Shown in pieces: positions 44,401 to 52,750 of a stretch of DNA of 64,000 nt. The position numbers were made by a program, and so were the translations under genes. Position 1 is the stretch's first letter. Every line of letters begins with the position of its first letter. Under the pieces are notes generated by a model. It saw only the letters and a program-made list of their open reading frames with translations, did not search any database and was not told the origin of the DNA. Origin of the DNA: an uncultured Prevotellaceae bacterium (GTDB lineage: Bacteria > Bacteroidota > Bacteroidia > Bacteroidales > Bacteroidaceae); contig CACWNV010000006.1 in assembly GCA_902762325.1 (NCBI GenBank), positions 1 through 64,000 of the forward strand. The letters are read 5' to 3'.

Positions 44401-45258
44401 GTAGACTTTATCTATAACTCCGGAAACGTCTATCTGGATGGTGACACACTGGAGATCAACCGTCCGTCGGGTGGTTATATCGTAGCACCGAGCCACGCCG
44501 CCGACGTGAAGTGGGGTTATGTGTTCCAGAATAATGTCATCCGTCCGCGTGCAGGTATTAACGTGACCGACGTCTGGCTGGGTCGTCCCTGGCACAACGA
44601 GCCGAAGACAGTGTTCATCAACACACAGACTTTCATCAATATTCCTGCAAAGGGCTGGTATAATACGATGGGTGGACTGCCCGCACTCTGGGCCGATTAC
44701 AATACAGTAGATGCAAACGGCAATCCTGTTGACCTGAGTCAGCGTGAGACCTACTACTATTATACCGACCGTGATACGGGTGAGAAGGTTGAACGCTTCA
44801 ACGTGAAGAACTTCCTGACCGATGAGGAGGCTGCCCAGTACACCATCAAGAACGTGATGGGTGGAGACGACAACTGGCAACCAGACCTGATGTGTGAAGC
44901 CTGTGATGCTCCTGTTGCCGGCATCAATGGCAGCACTATCACCTGGGCACCTGTTCCCTATGCCATCTGTTATGTCGTCACGAAGAATGGAGAAGTAGCA
45001 GGATTCACCAAAGAGACTTCGTTCAGTGGCGCAGAAGACGGTGCAGTCTATCAAGTGCAGGCTGTCAACGAGTTCGGTGGTCTGAGCCAGAAGGCTACAG
45101 CCAAGCTCAATACAGGTATCGAAACCATAAACGAACGGTCTTCCGTCTCTGAGACAGAGGCTATCTTTACTGCCGAAGGTAAACGTATCAGTCAGATGCA
45201 GTGCGGACTGAACCTCGTCAGGATGAGCGACGGTCGTGTCTTGAAAGTAATGAGATAA
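41425..45258 (+). CDS. Multidomain secreted pectin methylesterase (CE8)
   Basis: A 1277-residue protein with a signal peptide (residues 1-24). Two beta-sandwich domains (about 30-205 and 215-390) precede an InlB-type B-repeat (about 395-470, GAGKVSTNPAGNEFDEGTLI), another beta domain (about 560-735) and a Big_5 Ig-like domain (about 740-825). The CE8 right-handed beta-helix runs from about 833 to 1160: DGSGDYTSVQAAID, then the active-site segments QALAL, YQDTW (near 967), GAVDFIYN (near 991, catalytic aspartate) and LGRPW (near 1052). The tail (CGLNLVRMSDGRVLKVM) matches that of the acetylesterase. It de-esterifies homogalacturonan outside the cell or at its surface. Confidence 0.9.
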   Translation: MQRKSFFSSMLVAFLMLFPLLVAGQESGRLAEWSMEGSEEIAATWFTQGGAPSIAPDECVGDKADYVLTGWSEGRYWQLCTGYQNKVLRIENTVANDINDYTDATQHNVYYEIQFPTKGFKNISLSFACAYGKNEVASLEAVVSTDGGKTWVDAGKYETMGNWWLYQDNTVKLSANNKDKVIVRLIAGNGFASNWNLDYVIIKGEAAEGGQSVDEAGLTATWPLKEGAASSTTANVSKDGIFSVAEMTVGDKLTMNGTRTDGGICETMFQPIEQAGGQDDANAITFTLKPKKGLNMTPKSFAFHASRVGTNGGNFDVVAISNGVVTELAKDERPQLVKESPYFTEYNYDLSGISATDDVLNVKIYIRGVATNKQYAFSDVVYTCDVKGQIEDIPAYTLDVKLGTEGAGKVSTNPAGNEFDEGTLITVSASENFGYHFTAWVDENGETVSEENPYSFEIIANTTLVATYTKNNVYALNLKRSEGVNDNLVQFAPTGNIVDGVHYYEEGTDVKLTAINNRILTFTGWEGDATGTEQECELKMDGEKSVTANFSAADYIVGWDLYYDQPSKDRAADYKAESDNAGMLSLRNADGTTTSWLTRGINNGQENGKYAARIWKYLSEEWYWEISFSSKGYENLLISSCLGDDYNTYSVNNVEYSVDGVNFTKIGEFNPPARGWDGPKEFKLPEDANNQDRVYIRWMPDRTSEKVGVASDYDGTSIAEIFVLADLAGGAEQVAKLVSSNPAESANDVSANGSVILNFDNKIKAGEGVATLDGEEIAPIISGKSAIFKYSGLKYATEYTFEMPEGVLVSRSGNKVAATTIHFTTMERKQPEQRLYDAVVAADGSGDYTSVQAAIDAAPEGRAKPWLIFIKNGQYKEHVDIPKTKPYMHLIGQDRDMTVIKDDRMAGGENAQHVSVAATVVVNANNCFFENLTMENIYGHEQLNGPQALALNTIGDRIAMNGVALLSYQDTWITTSTSNNRHYIRNSVIEGAVDFIYNSGNVYLDGDTLEINRPSGGYIVAPSHAADVKWGYVFQNNVIRPRAGINVTDVWLGRPWHNEPKTVFINTQTFINIPAKGWYNTMGGLPALWADYNTVDANGNPVDLSQRETYYYYTDRDTGEKVERFNVKNFLTDEEAAQYTIKNVMGGDDNWQPDLMCEACDAPVAGINGSTITWAPVPYAICYVVTKNGEVAGFTKETSFSGAEDGAVYQVQAVNEFGGLSQKATAKLNTGIETINERSSVSETEAIFTAEGKRISQMQCGLNLVRMSDGRVLKVMR

Positions 45259-45282
45259 TTGTCTGTAAGGATAACTTGTTGA

Positions 45283-45322
45283 AAGGCGTACTGTGTAAAG
45301 CTCATACAGTACGCCTTTTTTT
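45283..45322 (+). terminator. Strong terminator after the pectin methylesterase
   Basis: Twelve-base perfect stem AAGGCGTACTGT / ACAGTACGCCTT with an 11-base loop and a T tract. It closes the pectin operon. Confidence 0.92.
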
Positions 45323-45456
45323 CTTACCGTCTTTGAAGAAAGTGAGGGAAAGTCTTAATTGTAAGATGCAGTTGTCAAAACGAGTAGGGGATGCCGTAGA
45401 GTGGGCAATAATATATTTTTTTAACTTGTAAGTGACATTAAAAAATGTTTTATCGT

Positions 45457-45487
45457 TTTGCATTGCGGAATTAAAATGTTAATTTTG
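45457..45487 (+). promoter_or_regulatory. Consensus promoter of fba
   Basis: TTTG at 45457-45460, 19 bases, TAATTTTG at 45480-45487, 49 bases before the fba ATG. Confidence 0.8.
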
Positions 45488-45536
45488 CAATCGTCAAGAA
45501 CAAGTAGATTTTTAATGTTTTAAACTTAATATAATT

Positions 45537-46547
45537 ATGGTAAGTTACAAGAATCTCGGCTTGGTAAACACAAAGGAAATGTTTGCCCGTGCCATTAATG
45601 GCGGTTATGCTATCCCCGCATTCAACTTTAACAACATGGAGCAGCTGCAGGCCATCATCAAGGCTTCTGCTGATTTGAAGTCTCCGGTTATCCTGCAAGT
45701 ATCAGCAGGTGCACGTAAGTATGCCAACCAGACTCTGCTTCAGTACATGGCTCAGGGTGCTGTTGAGTATGCCAAGGAATTAGGTTGCGCTCATCCTGAG
45801 ATCGCCCTTCACCTCGACCACGGAAGCAGTTTCGAAATCTGCAAGAGCTGTGTAGACATGGGCTTCTCTTCTGTAATGATTGACGGTAGTGCTCTTCCTT
45901 ATGAGGAGAACATTGCTCTGACAAAGAAGGTTGTGGAATATGCACATCAGTTTGATGTAACCGTAGAAGGTGAGCTTGGTGTGTTGGCAGGTGTTGAAGA
46001 CGAGGTTGTTGCTGCTGAGTCTCATTATACAAAGCCTGAGGAAGTAATCGACTTTGTAAGCCGCACAGGTGTTGACTCTCTTGCTATTTCAATCGGTACC
46101 AGCCACGGTGCTTACAAGTTCACTCCAGAGCAGTGCACACGTGACCCGAAGACAGGCAAGCTCGTTCCTCCTCCATTGGCTTTCGACGTGCTCGATGCTA
46201 TCATGGTGAAGCTTCCCGGATTCCCCATTGTGCTCCACGGTTCTTCTTCTGTTCCTCAGGAGTATGTTGACATCATCAACAAGTACGGTGGCAAGCTGCC
46301 TGATGCAGTAGGTATTCCTGAAGAGCAGCTCCGCAAGGCTTCTAAGAGTGCTGTCTGCAAGATTAATATCGACTCAGACTCTCGTCTGGCTTTCACCGCT
46401 GCTGTGCGCAAGGTGCTTGCTGAGAAGCCCGGTGAGTTCGACCCACGTAAGTTCTGTGGTCCCGCTCGTGACGAGATGGAGAAGATGTACAAGCATAAGA
46501 TTACTGACGTGCTTGGCTCTGACAACAAGCTTGCTAACTGCGATTAA
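45537..46547 (+). CDS. fba: Class II fructose-bisphosphate aldolase
   Basis: A 336-residue zinc-dependent aldolase of glycolysis and gluconeogenesis. IPAFNFNNMEQLQAI near residue 26, the zinc-ligand segment ALHLDHGSSFE near 86, VTVEGELGVLAG near 142 and VLHGSSSVP near 231 are diagnostic. Codon use is strongly biased, as expected for a highly expressed gene. It is monocistronic with its own promoter and a GC-rich terminator. Confidence 0.95.
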   Translation: MVSYKNLGLVNTKEMFARAINGGYAIPAFNFNNMEQLQAIIKASADLKSPVILQVSAGARKYANQTLLQYMAQGAVEYAKELGCAHPEIALHLDHGSSFEICKSCVDMGFSSVMIDGSALPYEENIALTKKVVEYAHQFDVTVEGELGVLAGVEDEVVAAESHYTKPEEVIDFVSRTGVDSLAISIGTSHGAYKFTPEQCTRDPKTGKLVPPPLAFDVLDAIMVKLPGFPIVLHGSSSVPQEYVDIINKYGGKLPDAVGIPEEQLRKASKSAVCKINIDSDSRLAFTAAVRKVLAEKPGEFDPRKFCGPARDEMEKMYKHKITDVLGSDNKLANCD

Positions 46548-46574
46548 TCAGGACAAGATAGTCTGATAAAGAAT

Positions 46575-46608
46575 TTGCCCCCGACAAGCATCTGCTCGTC
46601 GGGGGCAA
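46575..46608. terminator. GC-rich bidirectional terminator between fba and the DUF4831 gene
   Basis: Eleven-base perfect stem TTGCCCCCGAC / GTCGGGGGCAA with a 12-base loop, lying between two convergent genes. It can serve both strands. Confidence 0.85.
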
Positions 46609-46645
46609 TTGTGTTAATTATGTTGTTAGGTTAAGAGATATATGT

Positions 46646-47692
46646 TCAATTGCTGATTGGCTGTTCCTTGATGCTTTCCAGTCCTCCAGTGACAGGATTG
46701 ATTGTCATCTTTGTAGTCTGTTTCTTTCCGAAGAGATCGCCGCTAAGGATCTCTGTCTCTCCGAATTGTCCCAGAAACAGTTCATAGCTTTTCATCTCCT
46801 TTTCCTCATCGAAGACAGTGACCTTAGCCTTTGTGGGCATGTTCACCCTCAGTCCGATGTCATTCTTAGGCTTCTTTGTTTCCTTAGTACTGTTTTCTTC
46901 TTCTTTTTTGATGTCACCGGTGACACTAATATAATAAGGTGTACCGCTCAAGTCATCAACATCTGTGAATCCTTCCCATTTACTGAAGCGGAAAAACAGC
47001 TGATGGTCGACAGGCTCGGAGGGGATAAATGAGATGACGACTTCCGTGGTGTCCTTCACCGTCAGTCCGTCGAACACCTGCATCAGAGCCTGTTCCTGAA
47101 TATTCAGTCCGTTCATCATGATGCGAAGCTGTTCACCGTCTTTAGGCATGAATTCAGCTTGTCCTCGAGACAGCAGGTTTCTGCTTTCCCGTATGTCGTA
47201 GATCTCCTGTGCTATCAGTTCAGCCATTTTAGCCGAGCTGCCGGCTGTCAGGATGTCTTCGTTCATGTAATTCTTTGGGTCAGGCACAGGAACCTTTCTT
47301 GCAGGGATGAACGATGCCGGTTTCTCAACGGCAGGAGCATCGCTGTTGATGGCAAGGAGTATGCCATTGTCCATGCGTTCCACTTGTGAGATGGTGAAAC
47401 GCTTATCGAGTGTTAGCGTGTAATGCTTTGCCGTGTCGGGTGTGCCGACCGCATTCATCTGCATGTCAATGATCTTGTGGGTCGTGGAAGGTGCTAATGA
47501 CACATCCGTCTTTTTCATGTATCGTTCAGCATACATGGCCAGTTGTCCGGGTGTGTAATCGGTTTTTTCCACGAGGAATCTGAATTGCAGTTCCGTTTTC
47601 GGCAGGTAATACGATGTACCGTCAACAGGCAGCTGCGCCTGAGCAGGAGTCAGCAGCAGTGTGAAGGCAAGAAAGGCAAACAGTTTTTTCAT
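46646..47692 (-). CDS. DUF4831 family exported protein
   Basis: A 348-residue protein with a signal peptide (MKKLFAFLAFTLLLTPAQAQ). The conserved DUF4831 pattern is visible as YYLPKTELQFRFLVEKTDYT near the start and FMPKDGEQLRIMMNGLNIQEQ in the middle. The function of the family is unknown; it is limited to Bacteroidota and likely envelope-located. The frame is open upstream, but the start at 47692 begins the signal peptide and lies 13 bases after the nnr stop, so the two genes are probably one operon. Confidence 0.82.
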   Translation of the reverse strand: MKKLFAFLAFTLLLTPAQAQLPVDGTSYYLPKTELQFRFLVEKTDYTPGQLAMYAERYMKKTDVSLAPSTTHKIIDMQMNAVGTPDTAKHYTLTLDKRFTISQVERMDNGILLAINSDAPAVEKPASFIPARKVPVPDPKNYMNEDILTAGSSAKMAELIAQEIYDIRESRNLLSRGQAEFMPKDGEQLRIMMNGLNIQEQALMQVFDGLTVKDTTEVVISFIPSEPVDHQLFFRFSKWEGFTDVDDLSGTPYYISVTGDIKKEEENSTKETKKPKNDIGLRVNMPTKAKVTVFDEEKEMKSYELFLGQFGETEILSGDLFGKKQTTKMTINPVTGGLESIKEQPISN

Positions 47693-47705
47693 TGTCGTAG
47701 TCTTC

Positions 47706-49232
47706 TTATTTTTGCTCCAGTTGTTTGAAGGCTTTTGGCAGATAGTTAATGATGTCGCTGGCCACCATACATTCCTGTCCGAGGTCACGTGCAGCCAGGT
47801 CGCCCGCCAGTCCGTGCAGGTACATACCCAGTTTGCATGCCTCATTGTGCTTGTATCCACGGGCACACAGTCCTGTGATGATACCCGTCAGCACATCGCC
47901 GCTTCCGGCGGTCGCCATGCCGGGGTTGCCTGTCGGATTGAAGTAGACCGTTCCGTCGGGCTGGCAAAGTGCAGAGTAGTGTCCTTTCAGGATGATATAG
48001 GCGCCGATGTGTCTGGCAAGTTCTCTTGCTTTTTCCAGTCGTTCGTTGCATCCGTCGCTTGATCCCGATCCACCAGCCAGTCTGTCGAACTCCTTGGGGT
48101 GGGGGGTCATGATGAGGTCTTTCGGCAACTGCTGCATCCATGCTCTGTGACTCGCCAGAATGTTCAGTGCATCGGCATCCAGAATGATGGGGCATTGTGT
48201 ACGGCGCAACTGTGCGATGAGGGCAATGGCTGTGTTCTCATGAGTGCCGAGTCCCGGCCCGATACCGACAGCATCGAAGTCGCTGGTGTCTACCGGCTCA
48301 GAGAAGTAAACCTCCTCATGGTCAATCTGCATGATAGCCTCCGGTACGGAGATCTGCATGATTTCGTAGTTGCGCTTTGGTGTGTGGACTGTTAGCTTGC
48401 CTGCTCCCGACTTGATACATGCTTTTGATGACAGGATGGCTGCTCCGGCCATGCCGAAACTTCCTGCAATCATCATGGCATTGCCCATCTGTCCCTTGTG
48501 GGCAAACGGGTCACGAGGTCTCAACAGTGCACGCACCTCCTCTTCCTCAAGGATGTTGTATTGAGCCTTGGTCTTTTCGATATACTCTTTCGACAGTTGG
48601 ATGTCAAGCACTTTCAGACGTCCGATGTGCTGCTGGTTGTCAGCCATCATCATGGAAAGCTTCTTCTGCTGCAGCGTAAGCGTCACGTCAGCCTTGATGA
48701 TGTTCACATGCACGTTGAAGGTGTTGTCTTCTGTCATCAGTCCTGAAGGGATGTCAATGCTGACAACCTGTGAAGGCGACTGATTGATGTATTTCACCAA
48801 GGAAGCAAATCCTCCGCTGAGCGGCTTGTTCAGTCCCGACCCGAAAAGTCCGTCGATAACCAGTGTCTTCTCGTCGAGTTTTGGCGGATCGAAGTCGAGT
48901 GTGATCTCGAAGAAGTCTTTGATTCGCTTGCTGTCGAGAATTCTCTTCTTATTTGTATTGCAGTCTTCAGAGAGCTGGTTGTGGATGTTAAACAGATAAA
49001 CCGCAACCTTGTAGTTCTTTTCATTCAGCATTCTGGCAACGGCTAAAGCGTCGCCTCCGTTGTTACCTGGTCCTGCAAAGACGACAACAGGCGTCTGCGG
49101 ACCCCATTCTTCGGTGATAGCGTTGGTGAGTGCCTTGGCAGCACGCTCCATCAAGTCTATCGAACGGATAGGCTCGTTTTCTATCGTATAATTGTCAAGC
49201 TCTTGTATTTGAGCACTCGTAAAAATCTTCAT
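47706..49232 (-). CDS. nnr: Bifunctional NAD(P)H-hydrate epimerase/dehydratase
   Basis: A 508-residue repair enzyme that converts damaged NADHX/NADPHX back to NAD(P)H. The N-terminal YjeF_N epimerase domain contains GPGNNGGDALAVARML near residue 57; the C-terminal ribokinase-like ADP-dependent dehydratase contains MTPHPKEFDRL near 385 and NPGMATAGSGDVLTGII near 435. The start at 49232 is preceded by a TATTTTTG box only 7 bases away, so it is probably leaderless. Confidence 0.92.
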   Translation of the reverse strand: MKIFTSAQIQELDNYTIENEPIRSIDLMERAAKALTNAITEEWGPQTPVVVFAGPGNNGGDALAVARMLNEKNYKVAVYLFNIHNQLSEDCNTNKKRILDSKRIKDFFEITLDFDPPKLDEKTLVIDGLFGSGLNKPLSGGFASLVKYINQSPSQVVSIDIPSGLMTEDNTFNVHVNIIKADVTLTLQQKKLSMMMADNQQHIGRLKVLDIQLSKEYIEKTKAQYNILEEEEVRALLRPRDPFAHKGQMGNAMMIAGSFGMAGAAILSSKACIKSGAGKLTVHTPKRNYEIMQISVPEAIMQIDHEEVYFSEPVDTSDFDAVGIGPGLGTHENTAIALIAQLRRTQCPIILDADALNILASHRAWMQQLPKDLIMTPHPKEFDRLAGGSGSSDGCNERLEKARELARHIGAYIILKGHYSALCQPDGTVYFNPTGNPGMATAGSGDVLTGIITGLCARGYKHNEACKLGMYLHGLAGDLAARDLGQECMVASDIINYLPKAFKQLEQK

Positions 49233-49239
49233 ACGTGTG

Positions 49240-49247
49240 CAAAAATA
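49240..49247 (-). promoter_or_regulatory. -7 element of nnr
   Basis: Minus strand TATTTTTG, 7 bases before the ATG at 49232. Confidence 0.6.
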
Positions 49248-49354
49248 CAAAATTATTTGTTAATCACAGACCATGAACTGTTGTTTTTTTGATAGCTTAG
49301 TATATTTTGCTATCTAATCTTCAGAAAACAGATTGATAATTCAGCTATTTTTCG

Positions 49355-49362
49355 TATCTTTG
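49355..49362 (+). promoter_or_regulatory. -7 element of the hpt-adk-obgE-pgeF operon
   Basis: TATCTTTG, 21 bases before the hpt ATG. Confidence 0.65.
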
Positions 49363-49383
49363 CAGAAATAAATAGTTAACTAT

Positions 49384-49920
49384 ATGAATAATGTAACAAT
49401 CAAGGGCAAGACATTTAAGCCTTCTATTACTGAAGAGGAAATCCTTAAAAGTGTAAAGAAAGTGGCAGAACGTATAAACCGTGACATGGCAGGTAAGAAT
49501 CCCTTGTTTCTTGCAGTGCTGAACGGGTCGTTTATTTTTGCTGCCGACTTGATGCGTGAGATCACCATTCCCTGTCAGGTTTCGTTTGTGAAGCTGGCTT
49601 CTTACGAAGGAACCACCTCTACAGGAAAGGTTACGGAAGTGATTGGTATTAATGAAGATCTAAGCGGTCGTACGATTATTATCGTAGAGGACATCGTAGA
49701 CACTGGTCAGACCTTGAAGCGGATGATTGAGACACTGGGTACTCGCAATCCCGAGAGCGTTCATATCTGTACGCTACTGGTGAAACCCGAAAAGCTAACT
49801 GTTGATCTGAATATTGAATATGCGGCCATGGAGATCCCCAATGACTTTATCGTAGGATATGGTCTTGACTTCGATCAGGAAGGACGCAATCTCAGAGATA
49901 TTTACACAATAGTCGAATAA
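49384..49920 (+). CDS. hpt: Hypoxanthine phosphoribosyltransferase
   Basis: A 178-residue purine salvage enzyme. The PRPP-binding loop is IIIVEDIVDTGQTL near residue 98, and NGSFIFAADLMREI near 45 forms part of the base pocket. It is the first gene of a four-gene operon with gaps of 2, 4 and 6 bases. Confidence 0.94.
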   Translation: MNNVTIKGKTFKPSITEEEILKSVKKVAERINRDMAGKNPLFLAVLNGSFIFAADLMREITIPCQVSFVKLASYEGTTSTGKVTEVIGINEDLSGRTIIIVEDIVDTGQTLKRMIETLGTRNPESVHICTLLVKPEKLTVDLNIEYAAMEIPNDFIVGYGLDFDQEGRNLRDIYTIVE

Positions 49921-49922
49921 CA

Positions 49923-50495
49923 ATGAAAAATGTAGTGATTTTTGGTGCTCCCGGTTCAGGTAAAGGGACCCAAAGTGAGAAAATGATTGAGAAGTATGGC
50001 TTCGGCCATATCTCCACTGGAGATGTGCTTCGCAGTGAAATAAAGAACAACACAGAATTGGGAAAGACCGCCAAGCAGTTCATTGATCAGGGACAGCTCA
50101 TCCCGGATGAACTGATGGTCAGCATCCTTGCCAATGTCTACGACTCTTTCGGCAAGGATCATCAGGGTGTCATCTTCGACGGATTCCCCCGTACTATTCC
50201 GCAGGCTGAGGCACTGAAAGCCATGCTTGCAGAACGTGGTCACAACATTGCAGCAATGATTGAACTGGATGTGCCCGAGGATGAACTGATGAAGCGACTT
50301 CTTCTTCGCGGTCAGCTGAGCGGCCGTTCTGATGACAATGAGGAGACCATCAAGAAACGACTTGATGTCTATCATAATCAGACAAGTCCACTCATTGAAT
50401 GGTATGAGCGCGAGGGAATCCGTAACCACATCAACGGACTGGGAGAACTCGACCGTATCTTTAGCGACATCTGTGATGTGATAGATAAACTTTAG
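49923..50495 (+). CDS. adk: Adenylate kinase
   Basis: A 190-residue short-type kinase balancing ATP, ADP and AMP. The P-loop GAPGSGKGTQ begins near residue 7, the AMP-binding ISTGDVLR near 30 and DGFPRTIPQAEAL near 82. The LID domain is the short form (GRSDDNEETIKKRL) with no zinc cysteines. It is placed between hpt and obgE. Confidence 0.95.
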   Translation: MKNVVIFGAPGSGKGTQSEKMIEKYGFGHISTGDVLRSEIKNNTELGKTAKQFIDQGQLIPDELMVSILANVYDSFGKDHQGVIFDGFPRTIPQAEALKAMLAERGHNIAAMIELDVPEDELMKRLLLRGQLSGRSDDNEETIKKRLDVYHNQTSPLIEWYEREGIRNHINGLGELDRIFSDICDVIDKL

Positions 50496-50499
50496 TTGA

Positions 50500-51672
50500 A
50501 TGGCTGATTCGAACTTCGTAGACTATGTGAAAATCTTGTGCCGCTCTGGAAAGGGCGGCAGAGGCAGCATGCACCTCAAGCATGTAAAATACAACTATAA
50601 TGCCGGTCCTGACGGTGGTGACGGTGGAAGGGGCGGTAATATTATCCTGCGTGGTAATCATAACTACTGGACACTCCTGCACCTGAAGTATCAGCGGCAT
50701 ATCTTCGCTGAACATGGTGGTAACGGTGGTAAAGACAAGTGTCATGGCACCGATGGTAAAGACACATACATCGACGTACCTTGCGGAACGGTGGTGTACA
50801 ATGCCGAGACGGGTAAGTTCGTATGTGATGTGAACTACGATGGCCAGGAGGTTGTGCTGCTGAAAGGAGGACGTGGCGGACTGGGTAATTTCCAGTTCCG
50901 TTCGGCAACCAATCAGGCACCCCGATATGCGCAGCCCGGTGAGCCGATGGAAGAGATGACGGTTATCCTGGAGTTGAAGCTGTTGGCTGATGTAGGACTT
51001 GTCGGTTTTCCCAATGCAGGAAAGTCGACGCTCATCTCATCTTTGTCAAACGCGCGTCCGAAGATAGCAAACTATCCTTTCACGACGATGGAACCCAGTC
51101 TGGGAATTGTCGGATATAGAGACAACAAGTCGTTTGTCATGGCGGACATTCCCGGTATTATTGAGGGAGCCAGTGAAGGACGGGGACTCGGCCTTCGGTT
51201 CCTCAGGCATATTGAGCGCAACTCACTGCTGCTCTTCATGGTACCAGGAGATACCGACGATATCAAGCGTGAATATGAAATCCTGCTCAACGAGCTGAAG
51301 CAGTTTAATCCGGAGATGCTTGACAAACGTCGTGTGTTGGCAGTGACCAAATGCGACCTGCTCGATGAAGAACTGATGGACATGCTCAAGGAAACGCTGC
51401 CCGATGACCTGCCCGTTGTGTTCATCTCGGCTGTGACAGGCTTCGGACTGAACGAACTGAAGGATGTGCTGTGGGAAGAACTCAACTCTGAAAGCAATAA
51501 GCTCAAGGTGATTACTTCCACTGATACGCTTATCCATCGTGATAAGGATATGAGCAGCTTCGCATCTGAACTGCATGACGAAGGAGAAGACGAAGACATT
51601 GAATTCGTTGATGAGGAGGATGTGGAAGACATAGAGGACATTGAAGACTACGAGGATTTCGAATACGTATAA
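50500..51672 (+). CDS. obgE: Obg GTPase (CgtA)
   Basis: A 390-residue ribosome-assembly GTPase. The glycine-rich Obg domain (residues 1-158, [13 protein letters not shown] and others) is followed by the G domain: G1 GFPNAGKST near 166, G2 YPFTTMEP near 192, G3 DIPGIIEGA near 213 and G4 TKCDLLD near 284. An acidic tail (about 365-390) replaces the OCT domain. All parts are intact. Confidence 0.96.
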   Translation: MADSNFVDYVKILCRSGKGGRGSMHLKHVKYNYNAGPDGGDGGRGGNIILRGNHNYWTLLHLKYQRHIFAEHGGNGGKDKCHGTDGKDTYIDVPCGTVVYNAETGKFVCDVNYDGQEVVLLKGGRGGLGNFQFRSATNQAPRYAQPGEPMEEMTVILELKLLADVGLVGFPNAGKSTLISSLSNARPKIANYPFTTMEPSLGIVGYRDNKSFVMADIPGIIEGASEGRGLGLRFLRHIERNSLLLFMVPGDTDDIKREYEILLNELKQFNPEMLDKRRVLAVTKCDLLDEELMDMLKETLPDDLPVVFISAVTGFGLNELKDVLWEELNSESNKLKVITSTDTLIHRDKDMSSFASELHDEGEDEDIEFVDEEDVEDIEDIEDYEDFEYV

Positions 51673-51678
51673 TAGGAC

Positions 51679-52512
51679 ATGGTGATGAGCCCCGTTTTGG
51701 AACAGTTTCCTGCTGATGTAGTTGGTGGTGAGAAACTAAAAGTCTTTTCGACGACCCGTCAGGGAGGAGTCAGCGAGGGCAATTATGCTTCGTTCAATAT
51801 CAACTGTTATTGCGGAGACCGTCCGGAAACTGTGGCTGTCAACAGGCGGTTGCTGGCAGAAGAGCTGGGTGTCGAAGTAGAAAACATCATCATGCCTCAT
51901 CAAACACACGGGACGGAGGTAAGGTTTATCAGTAAGGATTTTCTGACCTTGCCTCCGTCAACGCGTGACAGACTTCTTGAAGGAGTAGATGCAGTCTTTA
52001 CAGACCTGCCGATGGTCTGTGTCGGTGTGTCAACAGCCGACTGCATTCCTATTGTCTTATACGATCCGTGTAATCATTTAGTGTGTGCCGTGCATGCCGG
52101 TTGGCGCGGGACAGTGCATCGCATTGTAGCCAAGTCAATCAAGATGATGGACAAGCCTTATCGGGTATCCCCTGCTTCCTTGTATGTATGGATTGGGCCG
52201 GGTATCACTTTGGATGCCTTTGAGGTAGGAGAGGAAGTGTATCAGCAGTTTGCCAGTGCCGGCTTCGATATGAATGCCATCGCCCGCAGGTATCCTTCGG
52301 ACAGTTCATCCGAGTCCGATGGCCGTAAGTGGCACATCGACCTAATGGAGTGCAACCGCCGGCAACTTGTTGAGTCGGGGTTGAAAGAAAGTCATATTTA
52401 TGTGAGTGGTATCTGTACCTATAACAATGCGGACAGGTACTTTTCTGCCCGTCGTCTCGGCATCGACAGTGGCAGAATCTATACCGGAGCCGTGATGTAT
52501 CCTTCCGTCTGA
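51679..52512 (+). CDS. pgeF: PgeF/YfiH family multicopper-polyphenol-oxidase fold, peptidoglycan editing factor
   Basis: A 277-residue protein of the CNF1/YfiH fold. Family members act on purine nucleosides or edit cytosolic cell-wall precursors. The metal/catalytic residues are visible in PHQTHGTEV near residue 74, STADCIPIVL near 115 and CAVHAGWRGTVHRI near 136. The first ATG is used; a second in-frame ATG two codons on is possible. It is the last gene of the hpt operon. Confidence 0.88.
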   Translation: MVMSPVLEQFPADVVGGEKLKVFSTTRQGGVSEGNYASFNINCYCGDRPETVAVNRRLLAEELGVEVENIIMPHQTHGTEVRFISKDFLTLPPSTRDRLLEGVDAVFTDLPMVCVGVSTADCIPIVLYDPCNHLVCAVHAGWRGTVHRIVAKSIKMMDKPYRVSPASLYVWIGPGITLDAFEVGEEVYQQFASAGFDMNAIARRYPSDSSSESDGRKWHIDLMECNRRQLVESGLKESHIYVSGICTYNNADRYFSARRLGIDSGRIYTGAVMYPSV

Positions 52513-52521
52513 AGAATCGGG

Positions 52522-52540
52522 AAGGATACTTTATCCTTTA
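52522..52540 (+). terminator. Terminator of the hpt operon
   Basis: Stem AAGGATA / TATCCTT with a 3-base loop, followed by TATTTTTAT. Its right half overlaps the last codons of the convergent small gene. Confidence 0.7.
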
Positions 52541-52728
52541 TTTTTATGTCTGTTGGCACGTTGTGTGCGGTACTTCGCTTTCTGAAGTGCCGATCCAGAG
52601 CCGTGTGCCCCCGTGATATAAGCCTTTTTCTTGGCTTTCGTTTTTACCTTTCCGTCGTTAGGGGCAGGCTTGCTGCCCCCACGGCGGAATGATATACCAT
52701 TTATTAAGATGTTTTCGAAATCGTCCAT
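52531..52728 (-). CDS. Small basic protein of unknown function
   Basis: A 65-residue, lysine/arginine-rich protein starting MDDFENILIN and ending KAKYRTQRANRHKNKG. The N-terminal ten residues are acidic and the rest strongly basic, suggesting nucleic-acid or ribosome contact. It lies 22 bases downstream of the AICAR transformylase gene on the same strand, so it is probably co-transcribed. I do not recognise the family. Confidence 0.55.
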   Translation of the reverse strand: MDDFENILINGISFRRGGSKPAPNDGKVKTKAKKKAYITGAHGSGSALQKAKYRTQRANRHKNKG

Positions 52729-52750
52729 TCTGTTATGATTCTTGATACTA

